Shown: piece after piece, positions 33,106-42,927 of the stretch | How positions within the stretch are numbered: the stretch's first letter is position 1 | Layout: the number at the start of each line of letters is the position of its first letter | NCBI GenBank assembly: GCA_903916255.1 | Contig: CAIWVW010000007.1 | Coordinates: 1-64,000 of the forward strand | Length of the DNA stretch: 64,000 bases | Origin: an uncultured Bacteroidota bacterium | GTDB taxonomy: Bacteria; Bacteroidota; Bacteroidia; JABEUT01 | Direction of reading: 5' to 3' | Translations under genes and position numbers: made by a program | Notes under the pieces: generated by a model | What the model was told of the DNA's origin: nothing | What the model saw: the letters and a program-made list of their open reading frames with translations, nothing else | Database searches by the model: none

Positions 33106-36100
33106 ATGAGTTTGCAAAAAAATATTCATTCTCTTGAAAAAATATTTTCAGGGTACCACTTGCCTTTATTGCTTGCCCTGTTTTTTATTGGGCTATCTAT
33201 TTCAGGGAATTTAAACAGAAGGCAATATACTTCCGAAAAGGTAATTAAAAAGGATGATGATGGCAGGCAAGATGCCGGTTCGGAAGGGATGCGGAAGTTC
33301 TTTTTCAATGCCCGCAAAAATCCCCTTACCAACAAAATGGATTACCCTGCTATGCTGGCTTCATATAAAGCAGATTTGGCCATGCGGAATGTTAAACGGA
33401 CATATAATTTTTCATCAAGTGCCAGTCTTCCGGATTTTAATTGGAACAGTTTAGGGCCGGTAGGTATCAGTGGCTCTGTATATACTTTGTTAATAGATAA
33501 AAATGACCCATCGGGCCAAACTATGTTTGCGGGTTTTGTAAATGGCGGAATATGGAAATCTACCAATGGGGGCGCTACATGGGGAAGCACTATTCCTACG
33601 TTAGCATTTAGCCAGGATGATACCATGGCAAACTTGAATATATGCTGTTTGGCACAAGATGTAAATGGTGTGCTTTATGCGGGTACCGGTGACGGTCATA
33701 CTGCCTACAGTCCAGATGGTTCGCCGTATGGGGCCGGAGTTTTAGGTGGCGGTATTTTCAAATCGACTGATGATGGAGTAACTTGGACACAGTTAGCCAG
33801 TACAATTCCAACTCCCGTTGACAGTTGGATGGTTGCATGGGCCTATATAAACCAAATCGCAGTTCAACCTGCAAATCCAAATATTATATATGCAGCTACC
33901 AGTTTTGGAATTTATATTTCTCACGATGGAGGTCTAACCTGGGCTCCCGGAGTTACTTCTACAAACAGAAAATTGTGGAAGAGCAACGCATATAATTCTT
34001 CAGATATCAAAATATCGAATGACGGAGGTGTTGTTATAGCGGGTATCGGAGGCAATACATATTTGTGCTACCCTGCAACTAATGACAGCCTATTTATAGA
34101 AGCCCCGATTACCGGGGCCGGGCACATAAACGGAAATGCTTCGTACCTGGAATATGCTATTTCCCCAACAGACCCTAACCGTATTTATGCTTCTGAAATA
34201 GCTGCCTCAGGCAGCTTTTGCCAAAATAAAGCCTCCGGAATTTATATGTGTGAAAATGCCGAGTCGAGCGGAAATGGTGGATATTGGTACGATATTGGCC
34301 CGGGGGGTACAACAGTTTTCGACCCTTATGTAGAACCAGCCAGTACCGATGACCAGGCAACGTATGATAACACGTTGGGGGTATCTCCCGGTAATGAAGG
34401 GGAATTATTGGTCGGCGGAACAACCGTTTGGAAATGGGTGCAAGCTAATTCAAGCGATACCATAGGTTCTTGGTCTTCTGTTAGTGATTATTACAACATC
34501 GGTGGAAATGACCCGCGTTACGTAGGGTCCGATGAGCATGCAATTGCCTTTGACCCTACAAACCCCGATGTGGTTTTTGTAGGTGGCGACGGAGGCGTTT
34601 ACAAAAGCATTGACAATGGTGTATCGTGGCTGGCATATAACCGGAATTTTGCGGGGGCCGAATTCTATTCCCTTTGCTATGCTCCCAATCTATTTTACGT
34701 AAATGTTAATGTAGGGAATAATTTAGAAACGGAAGGTATAGGAATGGGCGGCGGAACCCAGGACAACGGCTCATTGTATATGAATGGTAATGGAATTATC
34801 CGTGATTCAGCCACGATGCTTTATGGAGGCGATGGCGCAGGCTGCGCCGTATCTCAGATAAACCCGAACTATGCATATTTTTGTGGTGATTATGGCTATT
34901 TGCTAAGGGAAAATAGTTTACCCAATTTGTGGACCCCGCAAAGCGCTTATACCCGAACGTATGGCAACTGCATGGGTGGGGATATTGATAGTATGTATAA
35001 TGCTGCTGCTGCTTCCGGTGGGGTTAATTTTGTATTTCCGGTTGCTTTATTTGAAAATTTGTATGATACTTTGAATAGTGATTCTGTACAATTTATTGCT
35101 ACCCAAAATTATAACCAAGGAGATACAATTTACCCTATAGGCATTAATGCTACATATCCTTATATTCTCCCCAAAGCCCTTACATTAGGAGATACTATTA
35201 CTGTACCGGACAGAGGGGTGTCGAAACTTGCCGTTGCATTCTCAGGACCTTATGGTGTATGGATAAATGGGCAAGGAGCCAGCCAAAACCCAGTAATATG
35301 GAAACCAATTGGAGGGCCTCTTTCCAAACCTGATGCGTTCACTACTACCGAACCTCCGCATTGTTTAGCATGGGCTCCTAATGGCGATGCTTTATTTGTA
35401 GGGGTTGAAGGCGGAAGCGCAAATTTATACCGCTTCTCGAATCTGAATAAGGTAATTGCAAATACATATTGCAGTGGAGCGCTTTGGTACGAAGCAGCAG
35501 CTATAGTTCCAACGGGCGATTCGACAGTTATTTCCACCAATATAACATTTAGTGCTATTGCGGGTGCTGATATTCTATCGATAGATATAGACCCTAAAAA
35601 TGGGAATAATGTTCTGGTTACTATAGGTGGCTACGACGGTATTAGTGTTGAGAATGTTTGGTATTCCACGAATGCATTGGGCGCAGCTACCTTTAAAAGC
35701 GTGCAGGGCAATCTACCTCCAATGCCTGTATATAGCGGACTTGTCAATATTCTCGATTCAACCGGAAAAAGTATTGCAGGTTCGGCCATGCTGGCCACTG
35801 AGCATGGGGTTTATTCGACTGATAATATCAACGCCTCCAGTGTGCAATGGGTGAAGAATAATAAAGGCATGGCCAACTGCTTATCGTTTGTATTAAAGCA
35901 ACAAACTTTACCTTCATGGGAATGTAACAGTACGGGTATTATTTATCTGGCAACATATGGCAGGGGGCTTTGGAATGCAACAGACCTTTATCCTAAAATA
36001 CCCGATGCTATACCAATGGTTAAGGCAGACCTGAAAAAGGATAATCTGGCGGTATATCCGAATCCAATGACTTCGCAAGGCAATATTTCATTCAACCTGG

Positions 36101-36294
36101 CTGGTAATGAGCCTGTGACTATTACCATTTACAATATGCAGGGCAGGGTTATAAAAGAGTTGAATTTGGGTATGCAGGGGGCAGGTAATCATATAGTTCC
36201 AATGGAAACTGCCGATTTGCCTTCGGGGACCTATTTTGCCTCACTTACTGCACCTGATATAAGAAAAACCAGCAAATTTGTGGTGGTGAAATAA
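33106..36294 (+). CDS. Giant BNR beta-propeller T9SS cargo (tandem copy 1)
   Basis: A 1062-residue secreted protein. An N-terminal hydrophobic segment (HLPLLLALFFIGLSISGN) follows a basic stretch, acting as signal or anchor. The propeller region has BNR words such as WKSTNGGATWGS, KSTDDGVTWTQL and KSIDNGVSWLAY. The C-terminal 85 residues are a type A sorting domain: NLAVYPNPMTSQGNISF, IYNMQGRVIKEL, LPSGTYFASL and a basic end (KFVVVK). It is a close paralog of the next gene. No protease or glycosidase motif seen; WD40/BNR-like propellers with these domains are frequent on Bacteroidota surfaces. Start chosen at 33106 from the -7 box at 33074-33081. Confidence 0.85.
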   Translation: MSLQKNIHSLEKIFSGYHLPLLLALFFIGLSISGNLNRRQYTSEKVIKKDDDGRQDAGSEGMRKFFFNARKNPLTNKMDYPAMLASYKADLAMRNVKRTYNFSSSASLPDFNWNSLGPVGISGSVYTLLIDKNDPSGQTMFAGFVNGGIWKSTNGGATWGSTIPTLAFSQDDTMANLNICCLAQDVNGVLYAGTGDGHTAYSPDGSPYGAGVLGGGIFKSTDDGVTWTQLASTIPTPVDSWMVAWAYINQIAVQPANPNIIYAATSFGIYISHDGGLTWAPGVTSTNRKLWKSNAYNSSDIKISNDGGVVIAGIGGNTYLCYPATNDSLFIEAPITGAGHINGNASYLEYAISPTDPNRIYASEIAASGSFCQNKASGIYMCENAESSGNGGYWYDIGPGGTTVFDPYVEPASTDDQATYDNTLGVSPGNEGELLVGGTTVWKWVQANSSDTIGSWSSVSDYYNIGGNDPRYVGSDEHAIAFDPTNPDVVFVGGDGGVYKSIDNGVSWLAYNRNFAGAEFYSLCYAPNLFYVNVNVGNNLETEGIGMGGGTQDNGSLYMNGNGIIRDSATMLYGGDGAGCAVSQINPNYAYFCGDYGYLLRENSLPNLWTPQSAYTRTYGNCMGGDIDSMYNAAAASGGVNFVFPVALFENLYDTLNSDSVQFIATQNYNQGDTIYPIGINATYPYILPKALTLGDTITVPDRGVSKLAVAFSGPYGVWINGQGASQNPVIWKPIGGPLSKPDAFTTTEPPHCLAWAPNGDALFVGVEGGSANLYRFSNLNKVIANTYCSGALWYEAAAIVPTGDSTVISTNITFSAIAGADILSIDIDPKNGNNVLVTIGGYDGISVENVWYSTNALGAATFKSVQGNLPPMPVYSGLVNILDSTGKSIAGSAMLATEHGVYSTDNINASSVQWVKNNKGMANCLSFVLKQQTLPSWECNSTGIIYLATYGRGLWNATDLYPKIPDAIPMVKADLKKDNLAVYPNPMTSQGNISFNLAGNEPVTITIYNMQGRVIKELNLGMQGAGNHIVPMETADLPSGTYFASLTAPDIRKTSKFVVVK

Positions 36295-36325
36295 TTTTCT
36301 CCGTGGTAGCCTAATCTACCGTTTA

Positions 36326-36376
36326 ATAAGTGAAACCCACCATTCGATAAGTGAAACCCACCGTATAATAAATGGG
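36326..36376. repeat. 21-bp direct repeat
   Basis: The word ATAAGTGAAACCCACC occurs at 36326-36341 and again at 36347-36362, a 21-bp period, with a degraded third copy after it. It sits in the 236-base spacer between the two giant paralogs, which holds nothing else but the promoter at 36497-36504. Confidence 0.6.
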
Positions 36377-36496
36377 GCTGCTTTTTCCTTTTTATTGATA
36401 TATCTTTGAACTGTTTTAAATCATTTTACCAATGCTTTAAAAATGTTTTTTTACGTAAAAATGTAAATTGACATATTCTAACGTACTATTATTTTA

Positions 36497-36504
36497 TACA
36501 TTTG
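36497..36504 (+). promoter_or_regulatory. -7 promoter box (TACATTTG)
   Basis: Exact TAnnTTTG, 26 bases before the ATG at 36531; it excludes the longer in-frame start at 36468. Confidence 0.5.
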
Positions 36505-36530
36505 TAACTCTAACTACCAATTTATTCAAC

Positions 36531-39500
36531 ATGAACCTGCAAGAATCTACTACAATCCGCAAAAACTCACTGTCAGCTCTCAGCCTGCCATTCGCAGTAG
36601 CAGCCTTATTTATAGGGTTGTCTATCTCTGAATATAACAACCACAGGCAATATACCCCAGAAAAAATTAAGGCTACACAAGCTGATAATGACAAGGATGC
36701 TGCGGGAATGATGAAATATTTCTTTAATGCGCGAAAGGACCCTTCAACAAATCAATTGGATTATAAGGCTATGATAGCGTCTGCTGAATTAAGTCAGGAA
36801 TTGAAAAGCGCAAAAAGAAGACATTCTTCCTCCACTCTTCCCAATTTTAATTGGAACAGTGTTGGTCCGGTTAATGTTGGCGGGCGCACAAGGTCCATTT
36901 TAATAGATAATCAGGATGCTACCCACCAAACTATTTTTGCAGGTGGTGTTTCGGGTGGTATCTGGAAATCTACAAATGGCGGTTCTACTTGGGGAAAAAG
37001 CTTTGCAACTATTTCAATGAGCCAGGCTGAAAATATGGCCAATATGAATATTAACTGTATTGCCCAGGATGCCAATGGTGTTATTTATGTTGGTACAGGG
37101 GAAGGTTTTACAGCGTATGATGATGATGGTACACCCTATAGCTCAGGAGAGTTAGGCGCTGGAATTTTCAAATCGACCGATGATGGAAATACCTGGACAC
37201 AGTTAACCAGCACTATACCTGCTACTGCCGATTCATGGCAAATTGCATGGGCATACACCAATCGCATTGGTATTCTGCCAAATAATCCAAACACAATTTA
37301 TGCCGCCACCAATTTAGGCGTTTATATCTCACGTGATGGAGGTACTTCGTGGAGAGCTGCATACGGCAGCCCAACCAAACCTTTATGGAAGAGTGGAACA
37401 TACAATGCTCTCGACCTTAAGGTATCAACAGACGGAAGTGTTATTGTGGCATGTATTGGAGGATATACATATTTATGTTATCCGCAAACCAATGATAGTT
37501 TATTTACTCAAGCCAAATCTTCCGGGGTCGGCCATATTAATGGAGATGCTTCCCGTATTGAATATGCAATTTCTCCAACAGACCCTAACCGCATTTACGC
37601 ATCAGAAATTGCCCAAAGCGGTAGTTTTTGTCAGAACAAAGCTTCCGGAATATACATGACCATGAATGCTAAAACCAATGAAGGGTATTGGTATTTAATC
37701 GGCCCGGGCGGCAGTGTTGCATTCGACCCTTATGTAGAACCAGCCAGTACCGATGACCAGGCTACATACGATAATACTTTAGGTGTATTCCAATCTAATG
37801 AAGGCCAGTTGTTGGCAGGTGGAACTACTTTATGGGGATGGACACAACTTTATGCTACAGATACTGTAGGTCAGTGGGCACAGATTAGTATTTATGCTTC
37901 GTCAGACCCATATAACCTGCATGCTATCCACCCGGATATGCACACCATTGTTTTCGATAATAATAACCCGGAAACTGTATATATTGGTTGCGACGGAGGT
38001 ATTTATAAAAGCACCAATATGTATATAGACCCTACTCAGATAGAATCTTCTATTGCTTCTATTGCGTTTGGAGCATACAACCAGAATTATGATGTTACCC
38101 AATATTATTCCCTATGTTTTGCACCGTATGTAAATTACCAAACAGTTAATTATGGTGATACTACCAAGCTGCAAGGCTTGGGAATGGGTGGTGGAACACA
38201 AGACAACGGGTCACCCTATATTAACGGATATGGAAATTCACCAAATTTCGGTACCGATATGTCAAGTGGCGACGGAGCCGGTTCTTGGGTATCATCTATT
38301 AATCCGCTTATAGCATATTTCTGTAGCGATTACGGATACCTGCTCAGAGAGGGAAATTTGGCTAATCTTTCATTTCCTACAACAGCATATACCCAAACCT
38401 ATGGCAAATGTCTGGGTGGCGATATAGATAGTATGCATAATGCAGCTGAAGCTGCCGGCGGAGTTAACTTTGTATTTCCGGTTGCCCTGTATGAGAATGC
38501 ATATGATACACTCAACAGTGATTCTGTTCTGTTTATTGCTCCTGATAGTTTAAAGGTAGGAGACACTATCTACCCGAATGGAATTAATGGAACATATCCT
38601 TACATATTAAAGAAAGCCTATGCTTACCGCGATACTTTTGAAGTACCTGATAGAGTAGTATCAAGGCTTGCCATTGCGTTTTCAGGCCCTTATGGCGTAT
38701 GGATTAACGGCCAAGGTGCAAGTAACAGTACCGTAATCTGGAAACCTATTGGCGGCGCTCTTTCAAAACCGGATGCCTTTACGAACACCGCGCCACCACA
38801 TTGCTTGGCATGGTCCCCAAATGGAGATGCTTTATTTGTAGGTGTTGAAGGCGGAAGCGCAAATTTATACCGCTTCTCGAATTTGAATAAAGTAATTGCA
38901 AATTCCTATTGCAGTGGAGCACTTTGGTATAAGGGCGGAAGTCAGGTAACACAAGATGACACAACCGTTGTTTCCACCAATTTAACTTTCAGCGGTATCT
39001 CAGGAGCAGATATTCTATCTATAGATGTAGACCCTAAAAACGGCAATAACGTGCTTGTTACTATAGGCGGATATTCAGGTACAAGTGTTGAAAATGTATG
39101 GTATTCAACCAATGCGCTTGGAGCAGCCCCTACCTTTAAAAGTGTACAAGGCAATTTACCTCCTATGCCGGTTTACAGCGCAATATTGGATGTGCTTGAT
39201 ACTGCAGGAAACAGTATCCCGGGTTCTGCTATGGTTGCTACCGAGCATGGGGTTTATTCCACCACTAATATTAATGCAACACCGGTTGTTTGGCAAAGTA
39301 ATAACACGGGTATGGCTAACTGCCTCACTTTTGTTATGAAACAACAAACATTACCAGCCTGGGAATGCAACAATTCAGGTACAATATACCTTGCAACACA
39401 TGGAAGAGGACTATGGGAATCTACCGATTTGCATGGATTAGAATTGTCGACACCAACCGTTAAGGCCGACGCTACCAGGAATAACCTATTGGTATATCCA

Positions 39501-39734
39501 AACCCTATGACCACTCAGGGTAATGTATCCTTCGACTTGCCTTCCGCAGATAATGTAACTATAACTATATATGACATGCAAGGTAAAGTAGTGAAAGAAA
39601 TAGCTATGGGAACACAGGCTCCGGGCACCCATATCGTTCCTTTCCAAACTTCGCAGTTCCCTGCGGGAACCTATTTTGCTTCCTTAACGGGAACAAACTT
39701 CCGCAAGGTTAGCAAGTTTGTTGTGATTAAATAA
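36531..39734 (+). CDS. Giant BNR beta-propeller T9SS cargo (tandem copy 2)
   Basis: A 1067-residue paralog of the preceding protein with the same order: N-terminal hydrophobic segment (LPFAVAALFIGLSISEYNN), BNR propeller (WKSTNGGSTWGKS, KSTDDGNTWTQLTS, ISRDGGTSWRA), the shared central block NGDALFVGVEGGSANLYRF, and a type A sorting domain (NLLVYPNPMTTQGNVSF, IYDMQGKVVKEI, FPAGTYFASL, end KFVVIK). Patches of the gene are almost identical to copy 1 at DNA level (39 identical bases near 38844-38882), against a more diverged background. It has its own promoter and a strong terminator (39757-39788). Function beyond surface display unknown. Confidence 0.85.
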   Translation: MNLQESTTIRKNSLSALSLPFAVAALFIGLSISEYNNHRQYTPEKIKATQADNDKDAAGMMKYFFNARKDPSTNQLDYKAMIASAELSQELKSAKRRHSSSTLPNFNWNSVGPVNVGGRTRSILIDNQDATHQTIFAGGVSGGIWKSTNGGSTWGKSFATISMSQAENMANMNINCIAQDANGVIYVGTGEGFTAYDDDGTPYSSGELGAGIFKSTDDGNTWTQLTSTIPATADSWQIAWAYTNRIGILPNNPNTIYAATNLGVYISRDGGTSWRAAYGSPTKPLWKSGTYNALDLKVSTDGSVIVACIGGYTYLCYPQTNDSLFTQAKSSGVGHINGDASRIEYAISPTDPNRIYASEIAQSGSFCQNKASGIYMTMNAKTNEGYWYLIGPGGSVAFDPYVEPASTDDQATYDNTLGVFQSNEGQLLAGGTTLWGWTQLYATDTVGQWAQISIYASSDPYNLHAIHPDMHTIVFDNNNPETVYIGCDGGIYKSTNMYIDPTQIESSIASIAFGAYNQNYDVTQYYSLCFAPYVNYQTVNYGDTTKLQGLGMGGGTQDNGSPYINGYGNSPNFGTDMSSGDGAGSWVSSINPLIAYFCSDYGYLLREGNLANLSFPTTAYTQTYGKCLGGDIDSMHNAAEAAGGVNFVFPVALYENAYDTLNSDSVLFIAPDSLKVGDTIYPNGINGTYPYILKKAYAYRDTFEVPDRVVSRLAIAFSGPYGVWINGQGASNSTVIWKPIGGALSKPDAFTNTAPPHCLAWSPNGDALFVGVEGGSANLYRFSNLNKVIANSYCSGALWYKGGSQVTQDDTTVVSTNLTFSGISGADILSIDVDPKNGNNVLVTIGGYSGTSVENVWYSTNALGAAPTFKSVQGNLPPMPVYSAILDVLDTAGNSIPGSAMVATEHGVYSTTNINATPVVWQSNNTGMANCLTFVMKQQTLPAWECNNSGTIYLATHGRGLWESTDLHGLELSTPTVKADATRNNLLVYPNPMTTQGNVSFDLPSADNVTITIYDMQGKVVKEIAMGTQAPGTHIVPFQTSQFPAGTYFASLTGTNFRKVSKFVVIK

Positions 39735-39756
39735 TAGGAATTAAAAAACTTAAAAG

Positions 39757-39788
39757 GAAACCCCTGTCAGCATAAAGACAGGGGTTTC
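39757..39788 (+). terminator. Intrinsic terminator
   Basis: Perfect 12-bp arms GAAACCCCTGTC (39757-39768) and GACAGGGGTTTC (39777-39788) with an eight-base loop, after the stop of the second giant BNR gene. The T-run after it is short. Confidence 0.8.
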
Positions 39789-39866
39789 TTGCTTATGTGG
39801 TGCAGGGTAAGAAGGCTGTGATTCTATTTTATGATAAAAGTCTTGCAAAACATACTCCGTTTGATA

Positions 39867-39874
39867 TACATTTG
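39867..39874 (+). promoter_or_regulatory. -7 promoter box (TACATTTG) for gap
   Basis: Exact TAnnTTTG 31 bases before the gap ATG; a TTG at 39843-39845 is 21 bases upstream, close to the expected -33 spacing. Confidence 0.55.
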
Positions 39875-39905
39875 CACCCGAATTTAAAACACATAAACAA
39901 AAACA

Positions 39906-40901
39906 ATGAGCAAAATAAAAGTAGCCATTAATGGTTTCGGAAGAATAGGCAGGGTAACCCTGCGGGCCTTATTAAAAAGAAGCAATATTGAAGTTGTTGC
40001 TATTAATGACATTACCGATAGCGCTACACTGGCGCATCTTTTTAAATATGATTCCATTCATGGTAAATTCGACGGCACAGTAGCTGTCGAGGCAGATGGT
40101 ATCCGAATTAACGGGAACCTTATTAAAATTACCGCTCAGCGCGACCCTGCGGCCCTTCCATGGAAGGAATTGGGTGTTGATACAGTTATTGAATCAACCG
40201 GATTGTTTGTTGACCGTGCAAGTGCGGAAAAGCATATTACAGCCGGAGCAAAAAGGGTGATTATTTCGGCTCCTGCCAAAGGGGATATTAAGACAATAGT
40301 AATCGGTATTAATGATAATACATTAAGCAAAACGGATACCATTTTATCCAATGCCTCATGCACTACCAATTGTGCTGCCCCTATGGCCAAGGTTATACAT
40401 GAAAACTGGGGTATTGAAGTAGGTTTCATGACTACCGTACATGCTTATACAAGTGACCAACGCCTCCATGACGCTCCTCACAAAGATATGCGCAGGGCTC
40501 GCGCCGCAGCGCTTTCAATGGTTCCTACCTCCACCGGGGCTGCCAATGCTATTGCTGAAGTATTTCCTGAATTGAAAGGCAAACTTACCGGAGATTCTAT
40601 CCGTGTACCGGTGCCTGATGGTTCTATTACCGACTTTACTTTTATTGTTAAAAAACCTGCTACCGTTGCGGATATTAATGCCGCATTTAAGAAAGTATCT
40701 GAAGGCGCTTTGAAAGGTATTTTGGAATATTCGGAAGAACCATTGGTTTCTGCTGATATTGTAGGTAATACACACTCCTGTGTATTTGATTCCGGACTGA
40801 CTGCCGTAATTGGAAACCTGGTTAAAATTAGCGGTTGGTATGATAATGAAACCGGTTATTCAAACCGATTGGTTGACCTGATTGAAAAAACAGGCAACTA
40901 A
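39906..40901 (+). CDS. gap: Glyceraldehyde-3-phosphate dehydrogenase, type I
   Basis: A 331-residue glycolytic enzyme oxidising glyceraldehyde 3-phosphate to 1,3-bisphosphoglycerate with NAD. The Rossmann opening INGFGRIGRVTLR is at residues 8-20; Asp35 (AINDITD) indicates NAD rather than NADP. The catalytic cysteine is Cys152 in SNASCTTNCAAPM with His179 in MTTVHAYTSDQ. The C-terminal WYDNETGYSNRLVDL is conserved. Full length. It is transcribed alone, with its own promoter (39867-39874) and a strong bidirectional terminator (40926-40955). Confidence 0.97.
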   Translation: MSKIKVAINGFGRIGRVTLRALLKRSNIEVVAINDITDSATLAHLFKYDSIHGKFDGTVAVEADGIRINGNLIKITAQRDPAALPWKELGVDTVIESTGLFVDRASAEKHITAGAKRVIISAPAKGDIKTIVIGINDNTLSKTDTILSNASCTTNCAAPMAKVIHENWGIEVGFMTTVHAYTSDQRLHDAPHKDMRRARAAALSMVPTSTGAANAIAEVFPELKGKLTGDSIRVPVPDGSITDFTFIVKKPATVADINAAFKKVSEGALKGILEYSEEPLVSADIVGNTHSCVFDSGLTAVIGNLVKISGWYDNETGYSNRLVDLIEKTGN

Positions 40902-40925
40902 GTTTTTTATTTTGTAATTTATTAG

Positions 40926-40955
40926 TAGCCACGCAACTGCGTGGCTATTTTTTTG
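40926..40955. terminator. Bidirectional intrinsic terminator after gap
   Basis: Nine-bp arms TAGCCACGC (40926-40934) and GCGTGGCTA (40939-40947), four-base loop, then a T-run. It separates gap from the convergent gene ending at 40969. Confidence 0.88.
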
Positions 40956-40968
40956 TAAAAAAACAGGA

Positions 40969-42921
40969 CTAAATCTTCTCCAGCATCCAGTAAATAATAG
41001 GATTTGCTTCAATAGTTCTTACTGAAAAATCGTCCATGTAAAAATTATTCCTGCCCCTGTTCCAAATGAAAACGTGTACTTTTAAATTCCTTTCATTTTG
41101 GTATAAATCGGGCAACTTAATAAAGTGGTATGCCTTTCTCCATTGGTGGCAGCTGTCATCAGGCATAAAATCGGACACATGGGATGAACTCCAGCATATT
41201 TCTTTATCTCCTTCAGTAATAGTAGCCACTACCTGAACGTCTGTAATTGGTTCAATAGGGTAAACCGCAACAGAAATCAGGATAAGATTATTGGGGTTAT
41301 CTGTCATTTTATTCAACGGGCAGCTGAAGGCCGGCCCCCATTCATTTAGTGAATCCATTTTATAGGCATGTTTCCCTGAATAGGCTATGCTGTCGGAAGT
41401 ATATTTCTGGTTTGCTTCGCTCCAATAGGGACAGGGCTGCTCGAAAGTATTTACCGATTCGAAAATATAAGGCGATTTTCCTTCTCGGGGCTTAGCTGTG
41501 AAAAGATAAAATGTGCCTTCGTCAAAATTAGCCTGTTCAACCAGATAAGGATAATAATTGAGAAATAGGGGCAATACAACAGGCGATGTTCTTGCCAAAT
41601 TGCCAAACGACAAATAAGATGCTTTGTCTTTATGAGCTTCAAGGAATCTTACAATGTCCGCCAACTTACCGTTCTGAAAATCGAGATTATAATACGGTAA
41701 ATTAATATGGAGTTTTCGGATATAATATTGCGGAACACTGTCATCGTCATTCATGTTTAAAAATGAAAGTACATTATCATTTCCATATTTTTGTTGGGCA
41801 TTGTAAGTAAGTTTTATTTCCTGCTCATAGCGCGATTTATAAAAGATATCATAGTACTTCCTTTCCAGAACAGTAGATAACAAACATGTTAGGCAAACAA
41901 TTACCGTGACCACTAATTTTCCCGATGATTTTAATTCCGGCAGCCAACCGAACAAAAAGAAGAGGAAGAAAGGGAAAGTAAACATCAGGCTCGATTTTTC
42001 AAGAATCGGGTTTTCATATTTAGAATAAAGGAAAACAATCAGGAATTGAACAGTAAACCATCCAAAAGAAAGGAGGATAAATTTACATGCGCTTTTATAC
42101 TTTCTCCGTATAAAACTGATTAATCCTGCAAGAAACAAAGCAGCTGCAATGGCATATATGAACCGTGAAAAATTGAAGGTGTATTTTAAGTAATCGATAA
42201 TATAATCGTTTTGGGGTGGCCCGAAAATGCCTCTCAACCCACCAACATGAAACTGGTAAAGGAAAATGCGCATGTGCGGCAAGTATAAAATGAAAATAGA
42301 TAGCCCTGCAATGATATACTTAACCAGGAATTTTCGCTGAACAAAGAAAAGGCCGCTAAACCCTACAATAGCAGCCAGTAAAAGTGTAAAGTAGTGGTTA
42401 TAGGCGCAAAACGCGCTGAAGAGAACATACAGAATAATATTGCGGCGGTAGTTTGTTTCGGGTTTAAATAAAACCCGCGACCAGTAGAAAACCATAGCAA
42501 GCGTAAAAAATAAACCGCTGGAGTAGGGGCGGGCAATCTGGCTGTACATTACCGTATATTGTAGCGTTGCAATAAATGCAGCACAAACCAGGGCGGTAGT
42601 TGAATTAAACCAGTCTTTTGCCAACAGAAAAATATATAATACTGCTAAAACCCCGCAGGCAATAAAAGGCAGTTTAACAGCCAATTCGGAATAGCCAAAT
42701 ACCTTGGTCCAGTAATATAGAAATACCTGCACACCGGCAGGATGGGCGTCAATAATAACTCCTTTATTAATTAATTCGGAAAAACTGCCAAATTTAGTGC
42801 GTGCAAGGGCATCGAATTCATCAGCGGTAAAAGGTATTTCGAATGGATGAAGTAAGCGAAGCACCGCAGCCAATAAAAGCAATAGTGTTAAAATTATGTA
42901 TGTTGTTTTACTATCTTTCAT
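40969..42921 (-). CDS. GT39-like membrane glycosyltransferase with C-terminal beta domain (copy 1)
   Basis: A 650-residue protein. The first 420 residues hold about ten to twelve membrane segments. The acidic pair in the first periplasmic loop (PFTADEFDALART, Asp34-Glu35) and the conserved YSQIARPYSSGLFF segment match the PMT/ArnT (GT39/GT83, GT-C) fold, which uses polyprenyl-phosphate sugars to glycosylate proteins or lipids outside the inner membrane. The C-terminal 200 or so residues form a soluble beta-rich region (YAYSGKHAYKMDSLNEWGPA and VHVFIWNRGRNNFYMDDFSV), like a carbohydrate-binding sandwich. It is a tandem paralog of the next gene upstream, six bases apart, so the two are one operon. 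Donor and acceptor unknown. Confidence 0.75.
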   Translation of the reverse strand: MKDSKTTYIILTLLLLLAAVLRLLHPFEIPFTADEFDALARTKFGSFSELINKGVIIDAHPAGVQVFLYYWTKVFGYSELAVKLPFIACGVLAVLYIFLLAKDWFNSTTALVCAAFIATLQYTVMYSQIARPYSSGLFFTLAMVFYWSRVLFKPETNYRRNIILYVLFSAFCAYNHYFTLLLAAIVGFSGLFFVQRKFLVKYIIAGLSIFILYLPHMRIFLYQFHVGGLRGIFGPPQNDYIIDYLKYTFNFSRFIYAIAAALFLAGLISFIRRKYKSACKFILLSFGWFTVQFLIVFLYSKYENPILEKSSLMFTFPFFLFFLFGWLPELKSSGKLVVTVIVCLTCLLSTVLERKYYDIFYKSRYEQEIKLTYNAQQKYGNDNVLSFLNMNDDDSVPQYYIRKLHINLPYYNLDFQNGKLADIVRFLEAHKDKASYLSFGNLARTSPVVLPLFLNYYPYLVEQANFDEGTFYLFTAKPREGKSPYIFESVNTFEQPCPYWSEANQKYTSDSIAYSGKHAYKMDSLNEWGPAFSCPLNKMTDNPNNLILISVAVYPIEPITDVQVVATITEGDKEICWSSSHVSDFMPDDSCHQWRKAYHFIKLPDLYQNERNLKVHVFIWNRGRNNFYMDDFSVRTIEANPIIYWMLEKI

Positions 42922-42927
42922 TACATT

